Positions 1-11,716 of a stretch of DNA of 64,000 nt are shown here, one piece after another. The DNA comes from Armigeres subalbatus (lineage: Eukaryota > Arthropoda > Insecta > Diptera > Culicidae). Every line of letters begins with the position of its first letter. Within the stretch, counting starts at the first letter, position 1. The translations under genes and the position numbers were made by a program. Location of the stretch: NCBI RefSeq assembly GCF_024139115.2, contig NC_085139.1, positions 101,666,158-101,730,157 on the forward strand. The letters run 5' to 3'. The notes below the pieces were generated by a model. It made no database searches, was not told the DNA's origin, and saw nothing but the letters and a program-made list of their open reading frames with translations.

Positions 1-2810
1 TTCAGATGAATTTCTGTCGGAATTCGGATGAATTTCTGTCGAATTCGGAATTCCTGTCGGAATTCAGATGAATTCCTGTCGGAATTCGAATGAACTCTTG
101 TCAGAACTCGGATGAATTCCTGTCGGAATTCGAATGAATTCCTGTCGGAATTCAAATGAATTTCTGTCGGAATGCGAATTAATTTTTGTCGGAATTTGAA
201 TGAATTTCTTTCGGAATTCGAATGAATTTCTGTCGGAATGCGAATGAATTCCTGTCGGAATTCGAATGAATTCCTGTCGGAATTCGAATGAATTCCTGTC
301 GGAATTCGGATGAATTCCTGTCGGAATTCGGATGAATTCCTGTCGGAATTCGGATGAATTCCTGTCGGAATTCGGATGAATTCCTGTCGGAATTCGGATG
401 AATTCCTGTCGGAATTCGGATGAATTCCTGTCAGAATTCGGATGAATTCCTGTCGGAATTCGGATGAATTCCTGTTGGAATTCTGTTGAAATCCTGTCGA
501 AATTCGGATGAATTCCTATCGGAATTTGGATGAATTCGGGATTTGAAAAGAATTCCTGTCGGAATTCGAATGAATTCCTGTCGGAATTCGAATAAATTCC
601 TGAATTCGAATGAATTTCTGTCCTGTCCTGAATTCCTGTCGGAATTCGAATGAATTCCTGTCGGAATTCGAACGAATTCCTGTCGGCATCCGAATGAATT
701 CCTGTCGGAATTCGAATGAATTCCTGTCGGAATTCGAATGAATTCATGTCGAAATTCGGATGAATTCCGTTCGGAATTCGAATTAATTCTTGTCGGAATT
801 TGAATGAATTCCTTTCGGAATTCGAATGAATTTCTGTCGGAATGCGAATGAATTCCTGTCGGAATTCGAATGAATTCCTGTCGGAATTCGAATGAATACC
901 TGTCAAAATTCGAATGAATTTCTGTCGAAATTCGGAATTCCTGTCGGGATTCAAATTAGGTTCTGCAGCATGACGTCACGAATGAATTCGGTCCTCGTCA
1001 AATGAACTTTTTTGACAGTTCAGTAGTACTTTCCACTGACTCCGACGAGGACTCCGACAAGGGTCGAGTTCGTGATTGGTTGGCTGCCCCTGAGTCCAAC
1101 AAGAAGTACTACTAATCTGTCACCAGATTGAGGTTACGTACAGACGCTGCAGAACCTAATGAATTCCTGTCGGAATTTGAATTCGAATGAATTTCTGTCG
1201 GAATGCGAATGAATTCCTGTCGGAATTCGAATGAATACCTGTCAAAATTCGAATGAATTTCTGTCGGAGTTCGGATGAATTCCTGTCGGAATTGGAATGA
1301 ATTCCTGTTGGGATTCAAATGAATTCCTGTCGGAATTCGAATGAGTTCCTGTCGGAATTCGAATGAATTCCTATCGGAATTCGAATGAATTCCTGTCGGA
1401 ATTAGAATGAATTCCTGGTCGGAAGTCGAATGATTTTTTGTCGGAATTTAAATGCATTTTTGTCGGAATTCGAATGATTTCATGTCGGAATTCGAATGAA
1501 TTCCTGTCGGAATTCGAATGAATTCCTGTCGGAATTCGAATGAATTCCTGTCGGAATTCGAATGAATTCCTGTCGGAATTCGAATGAATTCCTGTCGGAA
1601 TTCGAATGAATTCCTGTTGGAAGTCGAATGAATTCATGTCGGAATTCGAATGAATTCCGTTCGGAATTCGAATTAATTCTTGTCGGAATTTGAATGAATT
1701 TCTTTCGGAATTCGAATGAATTTCTGTCGGAATTCGAATGAATTTCTGTCGGAATGCGAATGAATTCCTGTCGGAATTCGAATGAATACCTGTCAAAATT
1801 CGAATGAATTTCTGTCGGAATTCGGATGAATTTCTGTCGGAATTCGGATAAATTCCTGTCGGAATTCAAATGAATTCCTGTCGGAATTCGAATGAATTCC
1901 TGTCGGAATTCGAATGAATTCCTGTCGGAATTCGAATGAATTCCTGTTGGGATTCAAATGAATTCCTGTCGCAATTCGAATGAATTCATGTCGGAATTCA
2001 AATTAATTTTTGTCGGAATTTGAATGAATTTCTGTCGGAATTCGAATGAATTTCTGTCGGAATGCGAATGAATCTCTGTCAGAATACGAATGAATTCCTG
2101 TCGGAATTCGAATGAATTTCTGTCGGAATTCGGAATTCCTGTCGGAATTCGAATGAATTCCTGTCGAAATTCGAATGAATTCCGGTCGAAATTCGAATAA
2201 ATTCCTGAATTCGAATGAATTTCTGTCCTGTCCTGAAGTCCTGTCGGAATTCGAATGAATTCCTGTCGGAATTCGAATGAATTCCTGTCGGAATTCGAAT
2301 GAATTCCTGTCGGAATTCGAATGAATTCCTGTCGGAATTCGAATGAATTCCTGTCGGAATTCGAATGAATTCCTGTCGGAATTCGAATGAATTCCTGTCG
2401 GAATTCGAATGAATTCCTGTCGGAATTCGAATTAATTCTTGTCGGAATTCGAATGAATTTGAATGAATTCCTGTCGAAATTCGAAAGAATTTCTGTCGGA
2501 ATTCGAATGAATTCCTGTCGAAGTTCGAATGAATACCTGTCAAAATTCGAATGAATTTCTGTCGGAATTCGGATGAATTCCTGTTGTAATTCGGATGAAT
2601 TCCTGTCGAAATTCGAATGAATTCCTGTCGAAATTCGAATGAATTCCTGGTCGGAATTCAAATGAATTTCTGGTCGGAAGTCGAATGATTTTTTGTCGGA
2701 ATTTGAATGCATTTTTGTCGGAATTCGAATGATTTCATGTCGGAATCTGAAGGAATTCCTGTCGGAATTCGAATGAATTCCTTGTCGGAATTGGATGCAT
2801 TTCTGCCGAA
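1..2810. repeat. Minisatellite array A, 22-bp unit
   Basis: Tandem repeat whose unit is GAATTCCTGTCGGAATTCGAAT (22 bp, written here as GAATTCCTGTCGG plus AATTCGAAT). By length it holds roughly 115 units. Each unit contains a dyad, GAATTCC-TGTC-GGAATTC, able to form a 7-bp stem with a 4-base loop. The left edge is cut by the window. Units become degenerate after about 2750. Because 22 is not a multiple of 3 and the minus strand of the unit has no stop, all three minus frames stay open and give a 22-residue periodic peptide. This is not a gene. The array shares its CCTGTCGG core and orientation with the arrays at 38905 and 59385. A non-repeat insert sits at about 957-1158. Confidence 0.97.
957..1158. 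mobile_element. MITE-like insertion inside array A
   Basis: The array is interrupted by about 200 bp of unrelated sequence bounded by an inverted repeat, AGGTTCTGCAGC at 958-969 and GCTGCAGAACCT at 1146-1157. A TA lies at each outer edge, so a TA target duplication is possible. The last part (about 1113-1158) recurs in diverged form at 3016-3063, next to degenerate array sequence. That makes it a dispersed element rather than array sequence. No transposase is present. Family unassigned. Confidence 0.6.
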
Positions 2811-3240
2811 ATTTAGATGAGTTGAGAGTAATTTAGATGTATTCGAAATGCGGATGAATTTCTTCGAAAAAACGATGCATGACTCGTTTCAGTCATTCAT
2901 ATGAAATAAAATAATATAACTTTTGTTCCATTCTTAGAAAGTTTTTCGATCAAACTAAAAGTAAAATAAATACACGCATTTGAAAGTTCCCCACATCTGA
3001 ATAATCTGGTCTTTACTAATCTGTCACCAGATTGAGGTTACATACAGACGCTGCAAAGCCTAATTCAGATGAATTAATGTCGCAATTTTGATGAACTCCA
3101 GTCTTAATTCTAATGGTTTTCTGTCGAAATTATGACTAATTCTTATCAATTTTTTATTGGAATTTTGTCGACATGGAACAAAACTGTTTCTTAATTTTCA
3201 AGATATTCTGTCGAAATCCAGATAAGGTAAGATCACCCTA
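2811..3240. repeat. Degenerate edge of array A with MITE fragment
   Basis: Sequence fades from recognisable 22-bp units into heavily diverged ones (for example around 3064-3210, with scattered CTGTCGAAAT motifs). A fragment matching the right part of the 957-1158 insert lies at 3016-3063. No coding potential is seen. Confidence 0.5.
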
Positions 3241-6105
3241 CCCCGGGTCAAATTGGTCACGCTTTCTGTAACAAATCTCTAAAATGTTTTTATGGATCGT
3301 CACGCTGCTCTGAACTTTCCTCCCCCTAGAGGCGTGACGTATCTCGTGGATATATGTAATAGCATTTCAAACCGAAAAAAAAATGTAAATAAGCCCGGCG
3401 AATTGTTGTTGAATATCAAATGATCTTTTGGAGATCATTTCTTGGGCTAATTACGGATAATTTCATATCGGAGTTCATATCGGAGAGCAGTTCCATTACT
3501 TCAAAATTTTCTGGCAAAACCTGTCCAAACATTTTCCAACATCGGTTTCCACTTTTTGGCGATTTAAATTTAACAGCTTCGATATTATTACCGCAAAGTT
3601 GTCTCCCATTTATAATATCAAATTAATAAAAACGTCAGGTGGATGGAGTAGTTTCAATTAGGGCCAATAAACACCTAGTAGCACCTACGTTTAACATGTT
3701 TAGCAGCAGTGTGCTATTGTAGCAGCCTGGCATCAAAACATATCTTTCAGGTCCGTAATGATCACATTTCCGAAAGAGGTTTACAATCTTTACCCTAAAT
3801 CAGTATTTTTCCACCACGATCTAAATCTATTTCCAATCGCACCAAAAATACAAACCGAAGTCCCATATTTCCCATTTGTTGTTCTAATCCGTTCGAAATC
3901 TGTGTTTGTTTTTTTCGCTGCTTCTCGGTAAAGTGCCTCCGCCGGTTCCGAGACCGATAACGAACCGTCATATAGTAAGTTGGATAGGCGGCTGCCTCAA
4001 ACGGTGGCGAGAAAAATAAATAATTGTCTCACTAACGGAGCAAATAATGACACGGACACCCCACAGCACAGTGGCCCAGGCCCGAGGGAAAGGTGGGATA
4101 AGAACATAAGAGTGTAAGAAATATCTCTGGCGTTAACAGAAAGCTACAAAATCTGACAAACAAATAGTAGAACAAAGGCAGTATTTGGTTACATAAAATT
4201 ATAAAGATTATTCGAAAACCAATGTTCAAATATTTATATATTTAGGGTCAGCTTTAGCGCGATAATCTAAAAATCAATCAACAGAAAAACTATCTTCGGA
4301 TAAAAGGAATTTACCAATTTTGACACACCTAAAAACACTGTGTGCCGTCGAACGAACTTCACGGCAGCAAACGGGAGCGAGATCGGCGTCGCCAAAAAAA
4401 GAATTAGAACTACCAGGAAGAAGAATACGAGGCGCGGGCGTTGAAAACAGAGCAGCATCCCATAGAGCGGTTTCAGATGATGTGTTTACATTTTCTCATC
4501 ACCTACGACAGAAAAGTGTGTGAAATGTGAATATGAAACCGAAACATAGGAAATACGAGATCGGGAAGGAATTAAGTTCAAGAGTTGACTGTGCTGTGAA
4601 CTTTTAGAGATGCGATGTTGTGGAAGAATGTGACCATTGGAACAGCAGGAACTGAGGTATCACATCACCTGAAACTAGGTGGTCGGGACTCGTGAGGGGA
4701 ATGACACTGTTAGGATTTGGTCCTGTTGAGAAGTATGACCGGCTGACTAAACTAATGAATAAATTAGGATAGCTAACAAGAATCGATAACAATTAATCGA
4801 TATAAAATTGAAATAACTCTGATTCGAATCATTGAATGATTTAATGGAATTCTTCAAGGTTCAAATCCTTTATTCAAATGAAATCCGTCCCGGATACTAA
4901 TAGAATCCGTTCGATAAAATATCTAATTAGATTGGGTGATTTTTGTTTGTAAATTCTAATAATAACAATCAGACTGGTATTGTTTCCAACAGTGAGTGTA
5001 AGGAACATATGGTCTAATTTGTTCAATAATGCAGTATCTCATTTAACTGTACTACTAATTTAGTGGTAGTTAGATTGCATTTCCAAAATTATCTTGATAA
5101 GCAAAAAAGCAATTTCAACTAATACGAACACCAGCGAACACAGCTTGCTGCTTCCCGTCCCTATTTACGACGGAACATTAATCTGCACAACTGCAAAATC
5201 CAATTCTGGAAGCGAAATTACAGCACAAGATAGGAAAAAACACGAACACCCTCGTCGCATAGAAAAAAAACAATAACAGTCGTTTGGCAGCGATTTCAGC
5301 GTGACAAAAAATAAATTGTGCCTCATTTTCTTAGATAAATTCATAAACGTTTTCCTCCGTCGGGCGGGTGGATCCTACCACCCGAGCGAAGAAGAATCCC
5401 ATTTGGCCCCAAAGATTTAGCGCGCCACGTTGTTGCATCGTGTTTTCTGATTGTTTTGGTACCAGAGCGCTGCTGTTCGTTCAGGTTACTGCGCTATACC
5501 ACCAACGACTATCTGTTGCTGCTGCTGTTCCTGCTTCTGGTGGTGGTGGAACAAAAACTGCGGGACATTATGATTGCAATTTTCCCGTTTGTCCGCCTTA
5601 GCCTAGTGGATGTAGGGAAATGTAGTCAACGGTGGTACACGGTTTATGTTAAAAGTATTCTTCTGATTATTTTTTCATAATTTTCCGAGAAAAAATTGTC
5701 TTTAGTAAATCAACAGCATGAATAGGATTTTTGAGCGAAACGACTTTTTCGAGAAAGTTTGCCTTTGAAATTTGTCCATTTGTTCATTCTATCTCATTGT
5801 TGACAAGTTTCCCTCGATTAGCTATTTCTAGGTTTTACGGGCTTTGCTTTAGCTTGGTTTTTCCTTTTCTGTTCAAATTATTGCAACCGAGCGCTGAATG
5901 AAAGGCGGAAAACCGGGCGACGGGAAACGGAGCTTAGTGCACTGATTATTATCCCACTTGTGGGCTTATGAATGGGACGACTTTGGAAACACACCGTCAG
6001 TTGGTGCGTTTATGGAAGAGTTCCACAGAACTTTGACTTTATGTAATTCGAGAACGATTTGTTCGTAATTTAGGTGCTCCAATGAAAAAAGTTGAGAGCG
6101 GAGGC
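3241..6105. other. Non-coding stretch, no gene recognised
   Basis: Mixed AT-rich and GC-richer sequence. Open frames are all under 80 codons, have no recognisable domain and overlap on both strands. The GC-richer patch at about 5350-5620 encodes only low-complexity, leucine- and valine-rich peptides in two overlapping frames, which is no evidence for a gene. No RNA gene or transposon end could be supported. Confidence 0.5.
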
Positions 6106-6175
6106 GTTAGATTGCCAATCCGAAAATGTTTAGTTCGATTCTCGGTTCGGTTTTGAATGTTTTCGTGTAAGACAA
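6106..6175 (+). mobile_element. SINE head fragment (tRNA-like B box)
   Basis: The segment with TTAGTTCGATTCTCGG resembles the B-box part of the tRNA-headed SINE at 12732-13197 (GAGTTCAATTCTCGG followed by the same TCGGTT/TCCGGT and GTGTAAGA/CAAGTAAGA context). It is only the head. The body is absent or unrecognisable. Confidence 0.4.
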
Positions 6176-6879
6176 ATCAAGGAGATAATGCCTTCTGTAA
6201 GAACAATCCTACCGGAATACAAAAGTAAGCTTGAACCTTGAAGAAACGAAACTAAATGCACTCGCGTTTCCGGGGGCACCCCGTTCAAAACGGAAACCAC
6301 ACACACAACTGTCATTTTTATTATTCCAGCTTTACTGGGTCGCACACGGGGATGACAAGCTACGCCATATTTGTCACATCTTTTAGAGTCACCAATACGA
6401 ATACTGCGAATGCAACATAAAACAATTCCGTGGGTGAAAATGATATAAAACGAACAAAAGGCATAGACAGTACCTTGTGCAAGTTGTATTCTGAAAAATT
6501 GAGCAAATAAGTTGAACATTTTTATGTTTAAAGTATGGAATCGAGTGTAACATAGTTTTAATTTATAGTTCGTTAATTTTTTTTGTTGGATTATTGAGTG
6601 GTATGGGAATTTTGCATCATATTCTCCTGTAAAAACGTAAACATTCAAAATTCGCGCACATACTAATGCTACATAAATAAGTATTTGACACTGGGGAAAG
6701 AAAAGGAAAGAACGAACAGGCAAACCTGTCAAAATCCATAGTAAAAAAAATTGGACGTCGGTCCTCTGGGGTCGCAGCATGCGTGGAATAATAAACATTA
6801 TAGTTGTACGTGGCTTCCGTTCTGAATGGTGCGAAGTGCATTTAGTTTTGGATTCCGAGAGACTTGTCCTTAAATGATC
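6176..6879. other. Non-coding stretch, nothing recognised
   Basis: A 222-codon minus-strand open frame covers 6130-6798, but it has no family resemblance, starts in AT-rich sequence and ends inside the SINE-head fragment. I treat it as a chance open frame. Confidence 0.4.
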
Positions 6880-7062
6880 GCGTTTGCCCGGTACAAAGCG
6901 AAGGGAGGAGATAATGCCTTCATCAAATGTTCACATTTGTCCTGTATGAGACATAGAGGGTAGATAGTTCCTTCCATAAATGAACTCGTTTACCCGGAAC
7001 AATGCGAATGGAGGAGGTGATGCTTTCTTTAAATGATTTTGTCTACCCGGTATGGAACAAAA
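6880..7062. repeat. Short array of the TTTGCCCGG...GATAATGCCTTC repeat
   Basis: Three diverged units of about 50-60 bp carry the motifs TTTGCCCGGTACAAAGCGAA, GGAGGAGATAATGCCTTC and TTTACCCGGAACAATGCGAA. They are related to the larger array at 24330-24965 (TTTGCCCGGCAGAAGGCAAG, GATATGATTCCTTCTTTC). A further isolated unit, AAGGAGATAATGCCTTC, lies near 6179. Confidence 0.6.
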
Positions 7063-7730
7063 TAAATTATTTTGAAAAAAGTCTGGAGATGCAAGGAGAG
7101 GTCAATATTCAATTATACGCTTCAATATTGCTGCTAGATATTCTACACTACATGTATATAAGAAAATGCCAGTTTGCTTATTGAAACATTCTGTAATTCA
7201 TTCCACCAAAAGTAATTCTGAAACGATATAGGGGAAAATACCTATTCTTGGCAGTCTAAGACATTCGCCAAATTGAATGGTAAAAATAATTAATAATTAC
7301 ACTAAAACACAGGTACAGCTTAACTGGTATACATTTGTATGCTCTTTTTTTGATGATTGGTGTTCACCAAATATAACAACTTTTACCACAAACTCAGTAA
7401 ATTTATTATAAAGTATCAGGTCAACGTTTCTTCTATTGGCATAGCAATTTCTATTATCAGCAATGGATTTGCTCCCTTTAGCAACTAGATATGGAAGTGA
7501 AAAACTGGTAATGTATTGGTGCCAAATGCTGGTTGTTTATATCCTCCAGTAGTAAAATTCATTCATATTAATCGGCCGCACGCTCATCTCGCTTCACTCA
7601 ATTTTGAAACAAACTTTATTGTTTATCAAAACTGGCTTAACACAAAACATTAATTTTTTAGCCTTGGCATAAATTTTTATGTCATGTACACAGATAGGCA
7701 AAAAGCATTTAAACACATTGTAAAACAAAT

Positions 7731-8626
7731 TTAACCCTTATGAAGCCAACAAAAATCAGACATGAATGGCAGATAGGGTACCCGTGTACCCAGATATTGA
7801 AATTTTCATTACTTTTACCATTTTCAACCTATTTGAATAATGTTTGCCATTTAGGAGAAGGGAACTTATATGCTTTTTGTCCGCTGCCAAGATTTACATC
7901 TTTTGTTATTTGTAATGCCTTAGAGTCACGTAAGCAAAAGTCTATCAACCTGTTTCAAATATACAACTTGCTCTTTGCGGTCCTTACATGATATGTTTGT
8001 TTCGTAAAAAAAAATCATGTTGGTTGTGTACAAGACACGACCGCTTGACGTAAACTACGTGAAACCAAGTCCATACACATAAGAATGAATATTTGTCTGT
8101 CTGCCCTTATAGACTAGGAAACGGCATGAACATTTGTATGTAGAAGTTTTAGCGAACGATGAAGATTCTTATGATGATATTAGACCCCTCCTCTTCTGGA
8201 AGAGGGACTCTCATACAAATGAAGTACACATTGCTTTAATCGAAAATTAATCTAAAAAATGGAATCCAAAATTTGCAAATTTCGAATACTAACGTCTTTT
8301 AAATAATGTAAAAAATATATATTTAATCAATTTTAGGTAAAACGAAGCTCGTCGATTCTGGTAGTATAGTATATTAACAATATATTCCACCTCGTGAGTC
8401 TTCATATGTTGAATAATGGGCAGCACTGTCCTATCCAGCCGCTGGAGCCACCCCATTCTTACACTACGTTTCACAGTTGAATAATACATAATACCCTAAA
8501 AGTAGGCAATTATTTATGGTTGAAATGCGCTATGTAGGAACGGGAATGATTATAATTTTTTTGATGAGCTTGAAAAGTATTGAAGTTGCAAAAGGAAAAC
8601 GTTCCTGTCAGCCACATAAGGGTTAA
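7731..8626. mobile_element. piggyBac-type MITE with TTAA target duplication
   Basis: TTAA at 7731-7734 and 8623-8626 flank an 888-bp element whose ends are CCCTTATG and CATAAGGG, an inverted repeat beginning CCCTT. TTAA duplication with CCCT-type ends is the signature of the piggyBac superfamily. The inside carries only short open frames (83 and 66 codons) with no transposase resemblance, so it would be mobilised in trans if at all. Confidence 0.7.
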
Positions 8627-10094
8627 AACACTACGGTGTTGCTATCACTTTTAATATAATCCATGGTCTGCGTAAAAATCCGAATAGAAACATTTGTATT
8701 TTAACACTTTTTTAAATAAATGCCATTGCCGGATATTTTGCTCGTATTTTTGCTAAAATCATATCACATAGAATTGTGCGTGGTATTTTTTAGCGTGTGT
8801 GTGATATGCTCACAAACACATTCTCTCGCTCTATTCCGAAGTGTGCTGCTGTCAAAGAAAACGAACAGTCCCGATTTTATTTAGTGAAAAATAGAGCAAA
8901 TATTGCATAAATTTGCTCTTTGTGGTAATAATCAAGTGGTGATAAAGTGTAAAAAGTAGTGTACGTACTTAATTTGTCGTGTCAAACGCAATAAAGAGGA
9001 GAAACAGGCGATCCAAAAAAGTAAGTACCAGTTTGCTATTCGTGCGCTGCTTTCTTTGGCAATGCAATAATGGCAAGGATTTCGAAGGTGCAAATTTGTT
9101 TCGATGATTAACTCATCAAATCTTGCTACTTTTACACAAACAACTTAGATAAATGAAAGCTTAGACTTGAAATTGTGTGATTGAATCAAAATTATGTTCA
9201 TAAATAGTGTATGTTTGCTGGAAAATGCAAATATTTTTGAGGGTGCTAACAACTGTCGCACCCTGCCAATGCCGTATTCTACCCTAATCCACCAAATTTT
9301 ATTCCGCAAAAATGGATTTATCAAAATATTTTTTGGTGAAATGTTAAAAAATCGATGCTTATTGCTAACGTATCCCCGATGTAAAACTACAACTCCTTTG
9401 AAAAAAGCACGCTTGTCATTTACAAGAGCGGGGGGACTCCGTAAGCGATCCAGGACCATGCGAGTCCCTGATGGTTAAGGTTAAGAAGGGATCTCATATA
9501 TATGCATTTTCCTTATTCTGATCAGATCCGCCTACATCAAAATAAGATCACATTCATTCTTATTACGGATATTGCACTATGTGGCAGCTTCTTACAAAGT
9601 GGCGGCCGAAATTTTTTTTTTTTTTGGATTTCCCGTTTTTTATAGTATTCTAGTAAGTTAAGCATAAAATTAGTCACATCGCTTCCGGAAGGTGTAACTA
9701 ATATTTAACCCAGTAATGAGCTATCTGGCTATCAAATGGTATACAAAAAACGACATTCAAAGCAAGTCATTTTTTGATTTTTGGTCAGTTGCAGCCAGCA
9801 GCTTTTTGTGTGAAAGTATTGGCATCCCAAATAAAATATTCCGCATGATTTTTGTTTTACGAAGACTTTTTTACTTTAACGAGTATTTCAAATCCCCCCG
9901 TTAGCTTATTATTAATCAGTTATAAACGTGTGTTTTGTTCCCGGTATAAAAATCGTTATGAAAATTAATTTACTAATTCGCGAATTAGATACACTTTTAT
10001 TGTGCTAGGCAGAGACCACCCGGGGCTTAGGTGAAACAGTCAAGGAAACAGTTGAAACTCAGTGGTCAACTGTGATGAAAAGAAAAACAAGTTT
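8627..10094. other. Non-coding stretch, no gene recognised
   Basis: AT-rich sequence. Overlapping opposite-strand open frames of about 100 codons at 9145-9478 have no recognisable domain. The stretch CGAACAGTCCCGATTTTAT with nearby poly-A runs looks like intron or intergenic DNA. No element ends could be paired. Confidence 0.45.
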
Positions 10095-11462
10095 CTCGGA
10101 AGCCTCCTTTCAAGAGGCTCGGAAGCCCTTGTTTCAAGAGGCTTAGAAGCCCTTGTTTCAAGAAACAAGGCCCTTCTTCAAGAGGCTCAGAAGCCCTTCT
10201 TTCAAAGAGGCTCAGAGCCCTTCTTTCAAGAGGCTCAGGCCTTCTTTCAAGAGGCTCAGAGCCCTTCTTTCAAGAGGCTCAGAAGCCCTTCTTTCAAGAG
10301 GCTCAGAAGCCCTTCTTTCAAGAGGCTCCAGAGCCCTTCTTTCAAGAGGCTGGAAGCCCTTCTTTCAAGAGGCTCGAAGCCCTTCTTTCAAAGAGGCTCA
10401 GAAGCCCTTCTTTCAAGAGGCTCAGAAGCCCCTTCTTTCAAGAGGCTCAGAAGCCCTTCTTTCAAAGAGGCTCAGGAAGCCCTTCTTTCAAGAGGCTCAG
10501 AGCCCTTCTTTCAAGAGGCTCGGAAGCCCTTCTTTCAAGAGGCTCCAGGAAGCCCTTCTTAAGAGGCTCAGAAGCCCTCCTTCAAGAGGCTCAGGCCCCT
10601 TCTTTCAAGAGGCTCAGGAAGCCCTTCTTTCAAGAGGCTCAAAGCCCTTCTTTCAAGAGGCTCAGAAGCCCTTCTTTCAAGAGGCTCGGAAGCCTCCTTT
10701 CAAGAGGCTCAGAAGCCCTTCTTTCAAGAGGCTCAGGAAGCCTCCCTTTCAAGAGGCTCAGAAGACTCCTTTCAGAGGCTCAGAGCCTCCTTTTCAAGAG
10801 GTCAGAAGCCTCCTTCCAAGAGGCTCAGAGCCTCCTTTCAAGAGGCTAGGGAGCCTCCTTCCAAGAGACTAGGAAGCCTCCTTCCAAGAGGCTCAGAGCC
10901 CCCTTCAAGACGCTCAGAGCCCCTTCCAAGAGGCTCAGGAAGCCTCCTTCCAAGAGGCTCAGAGCCTCCTTCCAAGAGGCTCAGAAGCCTCCTTTCAAGA
11001 GGCTCAAGCCTCCTTTCAAGAAGGGCTCAGGAAGCTTCCTTTCAAGAGGCTCAGAAGCCTCCTTTCAAGAGGCTCAAAGCCTCCTTTCAAGAGGCTCAGA
11101 GCCTCCTTTCAAAGAGGCTCAGAAGCCTCCTTTCAGAGAGCTCAGGCCTCCTTTCAAGAGGCTCGGAAGCCTCCTTTCAAGAGGCTCAGAAGCCTCCTTT
11201 CAAAAGGTTCAAGCCTCCTTTCAAGAGGCTCAGAAGCCTCCTTTCAAAGAGGTTCGGAAGCCTCCTTTCAAAAGGCTCAGAAGGTAGCCTCCTTTCAAAA
11301 GGCTCGGAAGCCTCCTTTCAAGAGGCTCGGAAGCCTCCTTTCAAGAGGCTCGGAAGCCTCCTTTTAAGAGGCTCGGAAGCCTCCTTTCAAGAGGCTCGTA
11401 AGCCTCCTTTCAAGAGGGTCGTAAGCCTCCTTTCAAGAGGCTCGGAAGCCTACTTTCAGGGC
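10095..11462. repeat. Minisatellite array B, 24-bp then 23-bp unit
   Basis: About 55-60 units. The left half has a 24-bp unit, TTTCAAGAGGCTCAGAAGCC plus CTTC. From about 10680 on the unit becomes 23 bp, TTTCAAGAGGCTCGGAAGCC plus TCC. The unit contains a dyad that is perfect in the right half (GAGGCT-CGGA-AGCCTC) and shorter in the left (GGCT-CAGA-AGCC). Many units have 1-3 base indels. Plus-strand open frames of 166 and 239 codons here are repeat products rich in Ser, Phe, Arg and Lys, not genes. Confidence 0.95.
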
Positions 11463-11555
11463 AATATTCTCTAAGTTGAAGTAATTTACCAATGCATTTT
11501 TACCTCGCTAACTCGATGTCGTCAGGAACAGTTGCATTCACAATATAGTTAGAAG

Positions 11556-11716
11556 TTTGAAGTGAGAAATGAGAAGTGAGTAAAAAGAAGTAAGAAATGA
11601 GAAGTGAAAAGTTAGAAGTGAGAAGTGAGGAAATTCAAAGTGAGAAATGAGAAGTAAGAAGTGAAAAGTAATAAGTGAAAAATGAAAAGTGAAATATAAG
11701 AAGTGAACATTTAGAA
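11556..11716. repeat. GAAGTGA heptamer simple repeat
   Basis: Imperfect tandem 7-mers of GAAGTGA, GAAATGA and AAAAGTGA type. The same simple repeat resumes after the SINE, at 12343-12359 and again at about 12497-12555. The SINE and another insert therefore appear to have landed inside one longer simple repeat. Confidence 0.8.

Noticed and set aside
64..2712. Minus-strand open frames of 120-296 codons with NSDRNSFEFRQEF-type repeats
   Set aside because: Same artefact in array A. Here the stop-free strand is the minus strand because the plus unit contains TGA (AATGAATTC).
4067..4342. Second Transib-like element bounded by CACAGTG (4067) and CACTGTG (4336)
   Set aside because: No 5-bp duplication (flanks differ), no nonamers, and no further end similarity. 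Chance heptamers.
6130..6798. 222-codon minus frame as a host gene
   Set aside because: No recognisable domain, overlaps a SINE head and AT-rich non-coding DNA. Residue pattern not protein-like beyond chance.
10062..10872. Arg/Ser/Phe-rich repetitive proteins of 166 and 239 codons
   Set aside because: Products of the 24/23-bp minisatellite B. Indels shift the frame repeatedly without selection for one frame.
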